From assembly GCF_015832195.1 (NCBI RefSeq), contig NC_052019.1, positions 42,535,016 through 42,599,015 on the forward strand: a stretch of 64,000 nucleotides of DNA, in the 5' to 3' direction. The notes under the pieces are model-generated. The model made no database searches. It saw only the letters and a list, made by a program, of their open reading frames with translations, and had not been told where the DNA came from. The position numbers and the translations under genes were made by a program. This DNA is from Motacilla alba alba (taxonomy: Eukaryota; Chordata; Aves; Passeriformes; Motacillidae). Within the stretch, counting starts at the first letter, position 1; every line of letters starts with the position of its first letter. This document shows positions 25,101 through 39,300 of this stretch, piece by piece.

Positions 25101-27054
25101 TTTACCCTACAGACAGGAAGCCACAATATTGCAGCTAAACTTACATAGCTGGTCATCTTCATTTCCCTCTTGAATTTGGAAAGTAGCCAAAGCAGTGAAG
25201 TCAGTAAGAAACCCTCATCCCCATAGGTACCAGAGGAAGTCTTGGTGCACGAGCTGCTACGGACCATAAATTACCTGAGGCTCCTTGGCAAGTGGAAGGT
25301 CAGCCACATGAAAGTGATTCTAAGAGGCAAAAACCATCAGTAAGTTAATGTGCTCAATGCTCCTTCATACAAACAAGCCTTTTGAGACGTCATCGTCATC
25401 TCCACTGTATGGCAGTTATGCGCTCTTGAACACAGATGTGCCAAGGAGCTTCTCACACCTGATAGGTGGTACAGAACAGTCACTCCAAACGTTCAGCAAA
25501 ACCAAAAAAAGATTCACTTGAGAGAGATCTCCTGCAAAGAACCAAAAAAGCCTGCCTCTTTACTGTTTCACAGCACAAAATCCAAGGGCAAGCCAACCAC
25601 CCAAGCTACAGGTGCATCAATAGTTCAGTCTGGCAGCGCAGGGAGCTTTGCTGCACAGCACTCCCTTCCTGGGGCAAAAGCCAGGCCTGCTCAGGAACAC
25701 TCCAACACCGCACTCAGCTCAGCACCACCTACTTGCCTTACACCTTTACCAGTCAGCAGCTGTACTCAATGTTCAATAGTGGACATATTAGGAATAAAGT
25801 CCTCCCAAACACATAAAAGAAAACATCTCCATTGCAATTTTAAGCTTAATGACATCTTCCTATGTGCCAGGCATCCCATACATTTTCCTTAGGCAATGGA
25901 CAGCTTGGTATGCTATCTCTCTGAGAGGAAATCTTCCACCCATTATCTTCCCAGTAACTTTGCTGTGCTCATAGACATGAGATGACAATAGCCAGGGGCA
26001 TACCTGAAATCATAACATGCTCTGAACTTCTAGGAAACTTTTTAATTGGAAAGGTCACAGGAGACAGATTTCTGGGCACATTTCCAGACAAATGCCACAT
26101 TTCAGCAATGCTTTCTTATCAGATGTTACATAAAAGGTGGACAGACACTTTTCAGTGATAGCTGGCAGCAGGCCTGCCTACCTCCTAAAGGTAAAGATTA
26201 AATCCTCCAGAGCCCTACAGCAGAAATGCCATCTTGCAATCCACAGCTATGGAAGGTAAACACCAGTCTCCACTGACCACCTCTCTTGCTGCAGCTATGC
26301 ACTGATCACAACTAGAAACCAGAACCTGATACAAAGTGAGGTTCTTCAAAAACTTCATTAAAAAAAAAAAAGAGCTGCTGGTAATCTGTTATTATTTTGG
26401 CTGGCTGCGCTTTTAACCTGAAATTGAAAAATGTGCATAAACCCAAAAATGCTCAGTTTTTAACAGTAAATTGAATTCAGTCTCTCACATTCCAGATAAA
26501 CATCCTAAATCTTGGTGCACAGTGGTGTGAAGGGATGAGTGCTCTTTGCTCCCCCTTCTATGCAGATACACTCTTGACTAGATCAGCTTTCTCAGTGTCA
26601 AATCCAATATATTTTCTGGAACAGATTCAGCTCTGTTGCACTAGTATTTTCCAACAACAAATAAAATTTTACCACTAAACTTACAAGCAGTTCTAGCAGC
26701 ACAATAAAAAATTACCAGAAACCAGACCTCAGTCTTTCTACTCACCTCCTTACTGTCTCACTGTTTTCCATTAATGGATTATGCCTCTTTTCTATTTCAT
26801 TGGTGAGAAGAGGGAAAAAATCATTCTATTCCATATTGTTCCCAGTTATTCTCACTCCAAAGCCTTCAACATGTTTAAACATAAGTCCCTGGAGCTTCTA
26901 GCTCTTAGTACATACTACTCCCAGTTAAGCAAAGGAAGAGTTAAATCCAGTCTCAAGACTTTGTAATTATTCCCTATAACCTCTGTCCATGCTAAGCCTG
27001 TCTCACAGAAGAAGCCATGAGATTTACTATCTGCAGAGGACAAGAAAAAAAAAG

Positions 27055-27199
27055 GCAACAAATATTTTTAGTATTTTATTAACCTTAACAAAACCAGCAA
27101 ATTAAAGGGTGGTCACCTTTTTGGAGAGGATTCACATTTTAATGGCAGCTATGAATATATAACATACTATGTACAACTGTGTCAGCCATCAATTGAACA
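27055..27199 (-). other. MND1: MND1 3' UTR (predicted)
   Basis: The short, AT-rich 3' UTR runs from the TAG stop to the predicted cleavage site just beyond the AATAAA. A short UTR suits the compact MND1 mRNA. The end point is inferred from the signal only. Confidence 0.6.
27075..27080 (-). terminator. MND1: MND1 polyadenylation signal (AATAAA)
   Basis: A canonical AATAAA on the minus strand lies 120 nt after the MND1 stop codon. It is followed about 15-40 nt later by a U-rich/GU-containing downstream element (revcomp of 27030-27060). Cleavage is expected near 27055, giving a 3' UTR of about 145 nt. Confidence 0.75.
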
Positions 27200-27306
27200 C
27201 TAATCAATGTAATCCAAATCTTCTGGGATTCCAAAACCTTTATCTATTCTGCTCTCTTCAAATCCAAATTTACGCTTGGCCCAGGACTTTATTGAAAAGA
27301 TGTTAT
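27200..27306 (-). CDS. MND1: MND1 last coding exon (residues 171-205 and stop)
   Basis: The exon has 107 nt: two bases complete Asp171, then [20 protein letters not shown] and [14 protein letters not shown], with the TAG stop at 27200-27202. It encodes the conserved C-terminal helical region ([13 protein letters not shown]) needed for the MND1-HOP2 interface and function with DMC1. The acceptor is TTCTGTTTACAG. The segment ESRIDKG differs in charge from the mammalian ENKIDED as I recall it, while the last residues GIPED.DYID are conserved. Confidence 0.96.
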
Positions 27307-30300
27307 CTGTAAACAGAATGAAAAACATTCATTTTGAGTGTTTAGGAAAGCATGAATTATAGTCTCGGCTACAACAAAATCCTTCCATTTGCAGTATCTC
27401 TTGCCTGTATGAAAAAGGTACATAGTGGGGAACATCATTATCAAGTAGATTTAGAACAGAAAATGTCAGGGTTTTGTTAATAACCTCCAAAAAAGAGGAA
27501 ATAATTTACTTAGCAGTGAATAAAAATATGTTATCTTTATCTTTTCTTGCTCCTCTTTTACAAGGAGACTGAAAGATACGATTACACTGTAAGCTTGCTA
27601 TAGTGATGAGGTAAGTGTGAATATGCACAGTAAGTATTTTATATGTCCTTCTTCAACTAGACACCTACTATGTGACTGTCTACAGCTATAAAAATTGGAT
27701 TTAAATTTACTGTAAGGTCCTTTCTAGTCCCGTGTGTTTGTTCAGACACTGTATTTTTTGAAATTTAAAAAAAGACATTCAAGAAGCTTTATTTTAGTCA
27801 GGACTTCTCTTTTTAGCATGACATTACTTTAACATATACATTTTGTTCAATTTAACATAATTTTTCACTGCAGCATTTACTGAAAATCATTACATCATTT
27901 TTAACACCCATAAATTGCAGCATTCCTTAAGAGAGGAAGTGTTCCCTGTCTCTGAACAGCTTAGAGATATTTTTCCTTTTTTTTTAACCATCACACATTT
28001 GGTTTTGAAACTGTCTCTTCAAAATAAAAATATGCTGCAGCATATAACCAAATTGTCTAATTGAATAGCAAAGTACTTTCTACAGGCTGAGGCACAGTTC
28101 CTTTACCTCATTTGAGGCCTTGAGAACAGCCTGTCACCAACAGCAGAAAGACCTGATGACTCCCAGAACACATAATTTTATTTCCCCAAATGCAGTAAAC
28201 AACCCAGATATAAAATAATAGTCCAAAAAGTAAGACAATGATATCCTGCTGCACTTGGCACAACCAATGATAGCAAGCAGTCCAGCAGTAGGAGAGCTAT
28301 TCTAGACAAAAAAATTATAAATAATATTCTAAATAATTTTTAAAACAATAAGGACAGATAAATTGTTTGCTTTGCAAAAATGAGAATGAATACAGCAAAG
28401 CTTCAGAAAATTGAGTTAACTTCCACATGAATGTCATCACAGTAACATTCCTTAAAAGTATGCAACATTTTACCTGTCAAAACTGATCAACTGGTTTGAG
28501 AAATATCCACTTTGTATCAGCATCCACCACATGGTAGTAGCAATAAGATTCCACAAAACATTCTACTCTTAAGAAAGAAATGAACATTCAGAATAGAATT
28601 AAACTTTCTGAATACCTGGGCATCACCATTTCCAGTCTCTAGTGCTTTCCTCATCTTAAGAGATTTTAACTCATCCAAGGAAACAAGTTACAGGATTTAA
28701 CACAGTGTACAAGACAGCACCAGAAGGACAAATCTGTTATGGCATATGAAGTATATTCAGTAACAAAACTGAGATGTATTTGTTGAATCCTAAGTTTTAA
28801 AAGTAAAATAAATTTCTCTGTGTTTTTGTGAGGACTATCCTATGTCAAATCCTAATCAAATTTAAAGTTCTTAACACTGAGTAGGTCTTTTACTGAAACT
28901 GCTCTAGTGTGAAGCTGCCTCAATGCAATACACACCAGTCCATCTGTTGGCTGCCTCCTTGGCCACTTGGTTTGTTTGACCTGAAACAGAGAAAAACACC
29001 AACAACAATAAAAGCATACATCACAGTAAAATCAGCACATAGTTTCAAGGCATAGATACTAAATTTTTATTGATGTCATTTTTATGGAGCCACACAATGT
29101 AAGGAAGTTATTCTACTGCTTCCAAACACTTGTTTTACATTTTTAAGGTTCCAGGAAGCACAAAGCTAGGTTAAAGAAAAAGAGGAGCGAAAAGCATAAG
29201 ATATCATATGAACTACTATAAATTTTTAAAGTGTATTTTAAAATAAAATAACCCCAGTTTGGCTTGCCTAGGGGCTTAATTGTCTTCACCAAGATTTGAA
29301 CTATACATGGCCTGAAGATACCAGAGTCAACAGAGATGGAAAATATTTCATAATCCTCTCTATACATAAGTAAACCATCACATGGGTATGCATGACTCTA
29401 TACAGATAAGGAAAATGACAAGGCAGCAGTCTATCATATAAATTCAAAAGTTTATGATATAGCTCTGGAATGTCTCCATGGCTTTGAGAACCCCTCAATG
29501 AAATTAGGACAAAATAATGTTTCTGGCGATTAAACTTGGCTTATGGCCCTTAACACCACTCCAGAACTAAACACATAATAGCAAATTACCATTACTACAA
29601 GGAGGTTTTGTATAGTTTCCATGAGGCAAAACAATCAAGAAGAATTCCTGTTAGATCACCTTGCTCCCATTAAAGTACGTACTGAATTGAATCAAGCAGG
29701 TTAGGCTGTAACGTGGGAATTTATCAGAATCATTCTGGTTCTCACGCCTACATGTAACTTAGTTATTCCCAGTCAGTCTTGTTAGTACTTGCATGATAAT
29801 ACTCATTTGAATGGTCAACATGAAACTTGTCTCCAGGGTACTGAGATATGAATACATGATCAGGTACCCATTGTTATACACACTAAACTTTAAGCAAAAT
29901 CAAATTATGTTGAAAAATCATCTGCTAGCACACAGGAAGGGAAGTACTCATTATTCCAGCCTTAATACTCCGGTAACTGATATGAAAAACGTTTACATTG
30001 GAGTAATATACTATTTCAATATAGTTTCTAAAATTGGCCTACAATTAGAAAGTTTGAGCACAGCACAAAGAAAAGCAAAACAGACGAGCAAAAAATGAGT
30101 GAGAGAGAAAATGGCATTTTTGCTTGCTTGCATGCATCAGAAATTCAAGTTGTTCCTAGCCTGAGAGAGGTATTTTTTATTTCCTTTGCTGAATGCTTGC
30201 TGCCATCCCCACTTGTTTAGTTCCACAACTGGCAGCACTGACAACAAACTTGTAATGGCTTTTGGAACAGTACCTAACCTAACCCTATTTAAAGCAAGTC

Positions 30301-33300
30301 GGCAGAGTAAGAGCTTCCACTAGTCAAGACTTTAAATGTGTGACCTATGATACTTCCCTCAGCATTTTTCTAAAATTCTACTGTAAATCTTGAGAGCTGT
30401 ATTTGACTCCAAGTAATGAAGTTTGAAATGAAGTGAAGGAAAGTGGGATGGCATTAAACAACTCCATAGATCCAGAGCTGTGAGGTGACAGCATCCTGGT
30501 GGTGGGTGAGCCAACCTATTCCACAGCACGTGCGAGGTCTCAGCAGAAAGCACAGCTTTGCTGGAAGCAGCTGACCAGCACAACAGTGGCAGCATGGTGC
30601 CCTCACCCTGCAAACACTGCTCACGTGTGCTAAAATACACATACGTGATCAAGTGCTCTGAAAATGTGACTTCACACCTCTGTCAAAGAAAAGGCTGAGG
30701 TGATGACAGACATAGGCTGGACAACAAGTTAGAACTGGCAGTCACTGCCTATAACCGAGTTGTGGCTAGAAATGAAAAAATGGTAGTGAGAGCAGGAAGC
30801 TATAATGGGGAAATACAGACAGACAGATAGACAAGACATATAACCCCCAGTGTCTCATGGCTACAGGTGAACATTTAGCTATCTGAAGACAAGATTTAAG
30901 TCCCTTGGGATCAGTCTTAAGTCTCACCTATGATTCCACTGCATGATCTTGTGTGTCTGCTGCAACCAATACCATGCCCGGAAGAGGAACAATAGACAGG
31001 CTTTGATAGTTTTGGACCTGCATCTCCAGCCACAGACACCAGCCACATCTGCATCATTGCCAGGATCTTCCAGAGACCTCACAAGAACTGTCAGAAATTA
31101 AGAACTCTGCACCTTCACTGCTTTCTAGAACTCTTTCATAGTTGCTTGTTGGGACTTTCATTGGTCACACTATCTGTATTGTATACGGGCATGGAGGATG
31201 AGGGAAAGTGGGAGTAGTGAAGCAGACACCACCTGACACACCTACTTTATGTATGGGTGTAGCTAACTCCAAGTCATGCTACTTCTGACTGCTTGTTCTG
31301 TAGCTCCAAGGGATCACACAGACAGGTTGGTTTTTAGACTGCACTGAAAAAGAAGCTCAAAATCTGAAGAGAGCAATAGCATGGGAACTCAAAAATATAC
31401 ACTCCAAAACGGAATCAGGACACCAACTGTGTGAAACTGTAAAAAGGAAAAACTCAAACACAGCACTAAGGGCAACTGGCTAATTGCCAAAACCATCACA
31501 ACCATGGAGTTCCAAACTTGGCTGGAGTCCTTCTGATCCTCCTGCTCACCAGAGCTGCTCTAACTGAACTTGATTTTTGGCAACTACTAAACAGTACTCC
31601 AGTACTGAATCTGCACAAGACAATGAAAGGCCAAATATGCAGTAGAGGTGAGCAACAGAGCAGGCAACTTTTTCCAGATGCTTCCAGATGTTCTCATTAT
31701 CATTAGGTTCTAGTTACAGTCTGTATGTGTACATCTGCATATATCACAATATATGTGATTGCTGTCTGGAAGCTGCAAAACAATCCATTTGTTCTGGACA
31801 TTACATATTTATTTCACTTATTTGTGTGACAATGAATCAAGAGACTTTCCCATTCCCTTGTCTGCAGGATACAAGTCATTTATTTGGCAAAGGCACATAC
31901 CTGTATCCTCTGCTGACTAGTTTCAGGCACATTTGGCATTTTCTAAGAAAGAAAATGGAAGCTTGCATTTTTGTCTCCAAAACTGAACAAAAGCAACCAC
32001 TGTATGTCCAGCAATGCAAGGCCCAGGAGCAGCAAGACGTGAAGTGCTGGTCTGTTATGTCAGCAAAACACAGCTGGAAATATGCCCAAAACAGTGAAAG
32101 GCTACATGACAGAGAGTTATTTTGACCAGTCCTCATGAAAGTTTTCTTTTTCCCCTCGACCCCTAGTATCTCTGGAGAACTGCAGCGAACTCAAAAAGCC
32201 CAGATTCTGGGAGCTGAACGATTATCCCAAGCATATTGTGACTGTCCTTATCACAGGGACAATCCCCTCTATCCCCACAGAGGAAAGCAAAGGTATGGAA
32301 AGGAAGGTCCTGCCACAGTAAATGTCTAAAAAGGAAATGAGGGTGGGTTGAAAACATGCTTTTCAATGCAGATAAGTGGCATTCTACCAGTGACCTGCAG
32401 GTATTTTAGAGCAGACCAGGATACAGAGGTGACAAAAGGGCGTGTGGACAGCTGTCAGAGGCGCACCAAGAATCTTCTAAAGCAAATGGACCTCACCTGG
32501 TCAGAAGTCAAGGCCAGCAGCACAGAATATCAGCACAGCAGTGTTACTAACAAATCTCAACAGGCACTATATATTGACTCAAATCAGTGTAAGTCCATAA
32601 TGTTTCTGATCTGATTCAGGAAGCCCCTACAGTCATTCTCAGCATACTGCAGAACTACAGCCTCCTTTTTCCTTCTCCCAGATTCTCTCACTTTTTTCAC
32701 TGGGAGGAGGAGATGGCTGAAATTAAAAATCCTATTTGCATTCCAAAATTGAATAGCCAAAAGCTGTAGAAGTCTCAAAAATTTCTACAGGGCAAAAACC
32801 AATGGTGATAGCAACAACCACCACCATCTCCTCAGAAACATTTTCCAAATGTACTTCAGGTTCTTCCTAAAAACATTTTTAAGTCTCACTTGTACCATTA
32901 CAGAAACACTAAGGATACAGTCATGGAGCAGTACTCAAATTCAGATTGTAAAGGCGCCATATTATAGTTCTGGTAACTATAGTAAAAGAAACAAATCAAC
33001 AACTAACCAATGGCCAGAATCAGCTCACAATCACCTGAGCTGGCAGAAACGAACAAAGAGCTGTAGCTTTTTTTGATCTCCTAGATCCTACTCTGGCATT
33101 TGCTGGATAACTTGAAGAACTTCTAGGTGCAGGAACCTCTACTTCCCTAGAATAACAAAGCTAATTGTATTTACAAAGCTTACACCCTTCGGTGCCAGTT
33201 TTGACCTACCATAAGTAATACCACAAGAAAATGGTATGGACTTCCTCACTTAAAAGGCACATGACTGCAGAGGGAATAAGCACCTTACCAAGGAGAGAGT

Positions 33301-36300
33301 CACCCATCAGCCTGTAGGGTGTTAGCAGACAGATGCAAAATACAACTGCAGTCTCCAGCATGTGGGCGAGGGAGTAATCTTACAGCATGGATCACAATTC
33401 CTCTGCATGAAACACAGGAACAGCTGCAACTGTTCTCAGGGACCAGGGAGGATTATTAGCCCAAAGATTCCCAATCTGTCTCGTGAAACCGGTCAGGGTA
33501 AATTAAGTGCATTAAGTGGATTTGAATTCCTGTAATAAATATGCATTCACTTAGACTGAATTCAAAGATGAAAAATGGCAACTACAGTAGGAACTGTATG
33601 TGAACTTGAACCTCCCATGACTCTGGATAACACTCTGCAGAAGGCAGTGGATAATCATTCTCCGGCACATAGGTTGCCCTTACTTTCCAGAAACATTACC
33701 TTGCCATCATGACAGTGACAGACTTGTTTTCCTACTTCTCCTGGGGTAGCATCACTACAATATCCTGTGATGCAGTTTCCAAAATTCTTCCCACTAATGA
33801 AAACATGTCATGCAAATAAAGATCCCATCTCCAAAGGCCAGGGTAGAAGGTGAGCATGGAAATTATACATCTGTCATCCACAGAAAGTACAAAAGGTTAT
33901 TGCCTAGTAATTCCTACCCACATGTCCGTTTGCAAACTGACACCACAGACTCTGATCGAGAGCCCATGGTTTGGCATTGGAGGCTATTTATGGAAATGAT
34001 GTGATGAAGTGGCTTCTTAAGGTCCATATTTGAGTATCCTTGAGAATAAGTAATCTACAACACTGTCAACAGGCTGAATTGCAATGTGGCAAGAAGAGCT
34101 TTACAATGTTTTGTAACCCTGTACCAGGCAGATACCTCCATACTATTGGAAATCTTTATCCTCCCCCATGCTTCCCAAAGAGGCATTTCCTCTTATAAAC
34201 AGAATAAAGAGCTGCTGTGTAGAAAGTGATAGCACATCAGAATTCTGTCCACTCCTTTGAATCCAAAATAACACATCACTCTTCCCCCATACTCCAGTAT
34301 CCTACACAACACTTTTCCTCACGATATTTATCAACAGGTCACAATGCTTCAGAATTCATGACTAAATTCAAATCAATATGTAAATATGATTTCTCATTTA
34401 AATGGCATCACAAACTCAACACAACTTTTTATACTGACTTATTTTAGACTCTGAATAAAGTTTCAGCGCTACAAGAAAAAGTACTGACAGTTATGAATAC
34501 TACCTACTGATCTACAACTATTCTGAAAAGCACTGAACACAATATAAGCTATTTGAGATAGAAAAATACTCAAGAATACTGATATATGCATTAAGCTGCA
34601 ACACCTGTGTATATATGCTTGAAAATGAACCTGAGCAAATAGATACCACAGTGCCAGTCTTGTCTACCTGGTGAGACGTAGCAGTGCACAGTAAAGCTAC
34701 TAAGAAGTTGATCCACATTGCTGAGAATATGCTTTTAAAGAGTCTGCGATCTCTATCAGTGTTTTTGAAAAAAGTGTCAAGTCTCATCAGCAAAAAACTC
34801 CCTCTGTCCTGTATGAAAAGGTCACACTGTCAAATTTCATCAGTATGTACACAGGATCTCCTTGAAAAACGTCCAACAGAATTTGTCAGAATTGCTACCA
34901 AAAAATTTCTCTATGCAAGACATGCTCTTGCACTTAAGTTTACTATATTCATGTACCTACAGAAAAAGACCATTTACCTTTCAAGTGTTGTACTTGAAAA
35001 CCCATACTGAAATCTTAGTTGCATAACTAAAATACATCCATTTTCATCCAAAGAGCAGAGGGAAGCAAAGAGCTTGCAAAGCAGAAACAAGCACACCAAC
35101 TTGATTCAGGGCTGATTCAGGGCTCCCTGACACCACTCTTTTTCTTGCACTGGGCATCTCTTCCTTCCGCACTTCATTCACTAATAATAAATGCTGCACC
35201 TTCAGCACAGCTAAATGACTTGCACACTTATGAGCTGCTGAACTGTATTTCACAACCATATTTCACATCCCAGGGCACCACAGTTTTGGCCAGATGTGGA
35301 TTGCAATCTGCTGTGACCTCATGAGTCACAGACATTGTAGAGAAGAGTGTGGAAGGCATCGCAAGAGATTCTCTGGTCGCTGTCACCACAACTCAAGGCA
35401 TATTCAACTTTACCTATGCCATTTCTGAGGTGTTTGTTGCCTGTTTTTAAGGTTTCCAATTTTCTGGCCCTACAATTTAAGGCTATTACTTTTTGCCATC
35501 TTCTCCATGAACCTGAGTAACAGGCTATTCCTTATCTTTTCTTGAGGAGATACAGATATGCAAAACCCACTAGGAATCATCGTCTTTTGAGCCCTTTGAG
35601 AACTTTTGTAAAGTTTTTTGGTCTCTTAGAATGTGATTGCTCAATGTCCTTTTGCTCTACTCTGAGCACTTAGTTACATGAATATATGAATGCTTTGAAA
35701 TAAATTAGATGATAACCAGGTAGGATATCCAACACTGACACTGTGTTACAGCTGAAGCCAAGCTAAAGCCTTTAGTGCCACACTTTCTGCCTCGAGCAGA
35801 AAGATTATTTCATACATCTCATAGTGGGTTATATCACTGCTTTTGTATCTTAGTATGGGGGTTTTTCTTGGCAAAACAAAAATTCTTATATTCAACCTGT
35901 AAACTACTGTAACTCTGACATCTTTTTCAAATCCTCCCCACTTAACCAACAACCTCAGATCATTTGTTTAGCACAATATCCTTGAATACAGGTAACACCC
36001 TTGCATTTGCCACTACTGAATGCTATCCAGTGTTTATTAGACTATCTTGGCAATTTGCCATGATAATTTTGAAATTGCACTTTGTCCTTTGTCCTTGAAG
36101 TCTCTTCTAGTCTCATCATCTGCAAATATAACAACAGAACATCTTCTATTGTATTATCCAGCTCATTAATATAAACACTGAGCAGATGCACATACATGAC
36201 AGACCACATTACAGAGTTTCATCAATTCCACCTCCCTTTTTGATATCAATTGCTCACACATTATAAAGTAGTTTGAGATTTCACTACTGCTGTTTTATCA

Positions 36301-39300
36301 GGATTGTATTTCCCTACCTTCCTTAAAACGGTGTCATGCAAAATGAGTCAAAACACCAAAGCAAAACTTCCCCCAATCTACAAAGATCTGATACAGTGGC
36401 AAAGAGAAAACTTCTGTGCTGTTCTAGGTGTTTCCAAATTGGTTTTCTGTTCTGAATCTTTCTCTGATATTCTGCTCTTTTCAGTGAGACTAGCTCATAT
36501 GACATTAAAGTGAGAAGGGAAGAAAGACCATTGGAAATACTGTCAAATGTGTCAACATTAGTCTTGCACTTATACATCCTGCCCTGCAAAATCTTCAGTT
36601 AAATACCATAGAACAAGGTATCTATATTAGGAATATACAGTCATTATCCAGATAAAGCCAGAATGAAAACATAACATACCATCCCATAAAATATGGGAGA
36701 TGTTTTAACGTAAAAGTTTAGCAATACATTTCTTTAAGCAAGGCCAGGGAAGATCTCAATTTGACAGTCCTGCATGTTAGCAATAAAGACAATGAACTAA
36801 AATCCACAATACCCTTCCTGACCTAATTTTGCATGTGAAAGTCATGAAAATATATAGACCAGTACATTCCTTCAAATATCACCATAACTTTATCAAAATT
36901 ATCTGAATGAGTGCTACCATACACAACTAACCTAGCAGGTCTAACACTGGAAAACAGAAGCAAAATACTTACTCCACAAAAGCCTTTTTGTTTCATATAT
37001 AAATGGATCTATAGATTAGATGCTTTCATCAGGGCACTCCTAAATAGAAGAGAGTCATAAATGTAGCCACAAGCCAATTCACTCCTAAATAAAAGAGTGT
37101 CATAAATGTAGCCATAAGTAGCCATTTTCCACATCACAAATTTTATCAAGTGTCTACCATTCCCAAGCAGCTCGACAGCTTTTGCCATAAGAATTTACTG
37201 GCAGAGACAATAAAGCTATTTCCACATACTTCACCTTTGAGCCTCTCACTTTAACTATTTTTTCTGTCATTCCAACATAAACAAATAAGAAACAAAATAA
37301 AGAAAAAGAACAAAAACATGTCTTGTGAGTGTTCTCATTTGATTTAAAGAAAAAGTAACCTTCCAGAGTGGCAAATTCATTTAAGCAGGGTGTTTGCTAC
37401 ATATATTATCTGAAGATTTGGTCCTCCAACTGCCTTCTTTCTGAGTTGTCCAAGAAAAGCCCCACTGACAAAACACAGCTTTTTGCTTAACTATCTAAAA
37501 TGCAGCTTCATTTTAAAGCAAGTTGGCTTAAGTTTACACTCCCTAAGAATAGTCTGGCTAGAATGTGTTTGAGGTATAAAAACACAAGTATGCATGGTCT
37601 TCTTATCTGAAGACCAAACACAGAGACAGAGAAATTCTCTGAAATGCAGAGAATAAAGGCCTTTTGCTGAAAGTCAAATGACCCTTCTGGAGTTAAGCTT
37701 TCCAGCTTCAGCCAAAAGCTCCACATTTCACTTTAAGCTTTGTGCCTTGGGTATGTAAGTACAGACACTTCTTAAGCTGCCCAGTTTGACCTGGTGGCCC
37801 TTCATTCATTATTCTTCATGGCTGTTATATTTTCCTTTCTTTCTAAGTGCCAAAAGCTGCTCACTCATTTACATAGTCCTGTTGGTCCCTCATTCAGGCT
37901 TTTTCAAATCCATTTTCTAACAGTTCAATTCATTGCAGAGTTCATAAAAATGCCCTTACGAAAACTTGCTACCTGTTCCTAGCTGGTCAGAAGATCCCTG
38001 GTTGCCCTTCAGAGACACTACCACACAACAGACAATTCTGTGAGGTACATGACAAATGACCACATGTACGGAAGTCTTGTGAACAAGGCAATGAAAGACT
38101 TCTTCAGATTTTCTCGATGGAAAGAGAGGTTTCAAAGACCTCACGAGAGTCCATTACAAGATACGAGCATCTACACCATCAGTTCCTAAGCTGAGCTGAC
38201 AACTTGCTTTTATCACTGAACTTCAGCACTGGAATGAAGGGTCAAGGTGAGAACTCCTTAACTTGCTTTTGTCAGGGAAGGTTCTTAAGCCATTACATTA
38301 CAGCCTCTGGTAATCACAGCCAGATTCTGCTTAGCAAGAGTTTCCTTAGTTAAAGGACCAGCCTTTTCAATAGTTGAAATGCAAGCAACAAGCCTCCTTT
38401 GATTTTCAAAATTAAAAAAAAAAAAAAAAAAGAAGGGCTGAAGATAAAGAAGCAGATACTCTGCTCAAACTGGCAACTCCATCCAGTTTCTTATGATTAC
38501 CAAAGAAGCTTGGATCACTAATCCAAGTACACATTTGTAACTCCATTCACTAAGTACCCTGTTCCTTTTCTCAACTTTACTTAACAGCTAAAATTTTAGC
38601 ATTACTGCATGAAACTATGTTTACATTCAAGTACATTTATTATTCCTCATTCTTTCTAGAAACTAAGTTATGTTTAGTTTTCATAAGTTTGATTTATCTT
38701 TTAATGTAGTTTTTGAACAGGTAATTTAATTTGTCAACCTTCCAAATGAATGACAAGCCATTCCTAAAACAGTATAGGGAGCAAGGGAAACAAAACAAAA
38801 TTCTCAGTTTGTTGCAATTAGTTGAGAACCAGTAGAATAAATGCGTCCTTTCGTTACTGGTGCACATCTATATATATGCTGGTACTCCATGATGAAGAGG
38901 AAAAAAGGTGTGGGTGTGTGAGCTGTGTAGTTTTGTTTTGATTAGTAGCAGATAGCCTGCAAGTTACATACATGAACATCTATTGTCTATTTCCTGTCCT
39001 ATTCTCATCCAGATTCTCTGGAAACAAATATATTAAATAAACAATACTCTGTAAGATGAGACTAACTAAAAGGAGGAGTTCTTGCTTTTATGACCATTAT
39101 TTTTCTATGTACTTTTAAGCAAGTGTCTGGTTCACTTAAAAGAAAGCTTAGTTTAACCCACTAGGACTAACATAAGTGTGAGTGACGACACAAGTCTAAC
39201 ATCAGCAGAATGACTAATTTCCAACTGCAGACCTTTGTTAATGGCATTGCTGCACAAACTGTAAGAAGCACAGCTTGTCTCTCAGATGCCAGGTGCATAT

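Larger units (their letters stand above)
5840..27054. other. Intergenic region between MND1 and TMEM131L
   Basis: These 21 kb separate the TMEM131L promoter from the MND1 poly(A) site. I find no coding exon in either strand. Open frames are all short (under about 170 codons) and show no recognisable domain. Contents I can name are the right part of the CpG island (to about 6.09 kb), a CR1 fragment (6128-6278), a (TGAGA)n run (7809-7830), a candidate regulatory block (about 8.9-9.97 kb), an AT-rich low-complexity patch (10216-10260) and a solo LTR (15692-16122). From about 16.13 to 27.05 kb I see nothing but unremarkable AT-rich sequence. Confidence 0.75.

Noticed and set aside
27034..27056. 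Poly(A)-like runs near the MND1 end as evidence of a processed pseudogene
   Set aside because: MND1 exons are separated by proper introns with GT/AG sites, so this is the parental gene and not a retrocopy.
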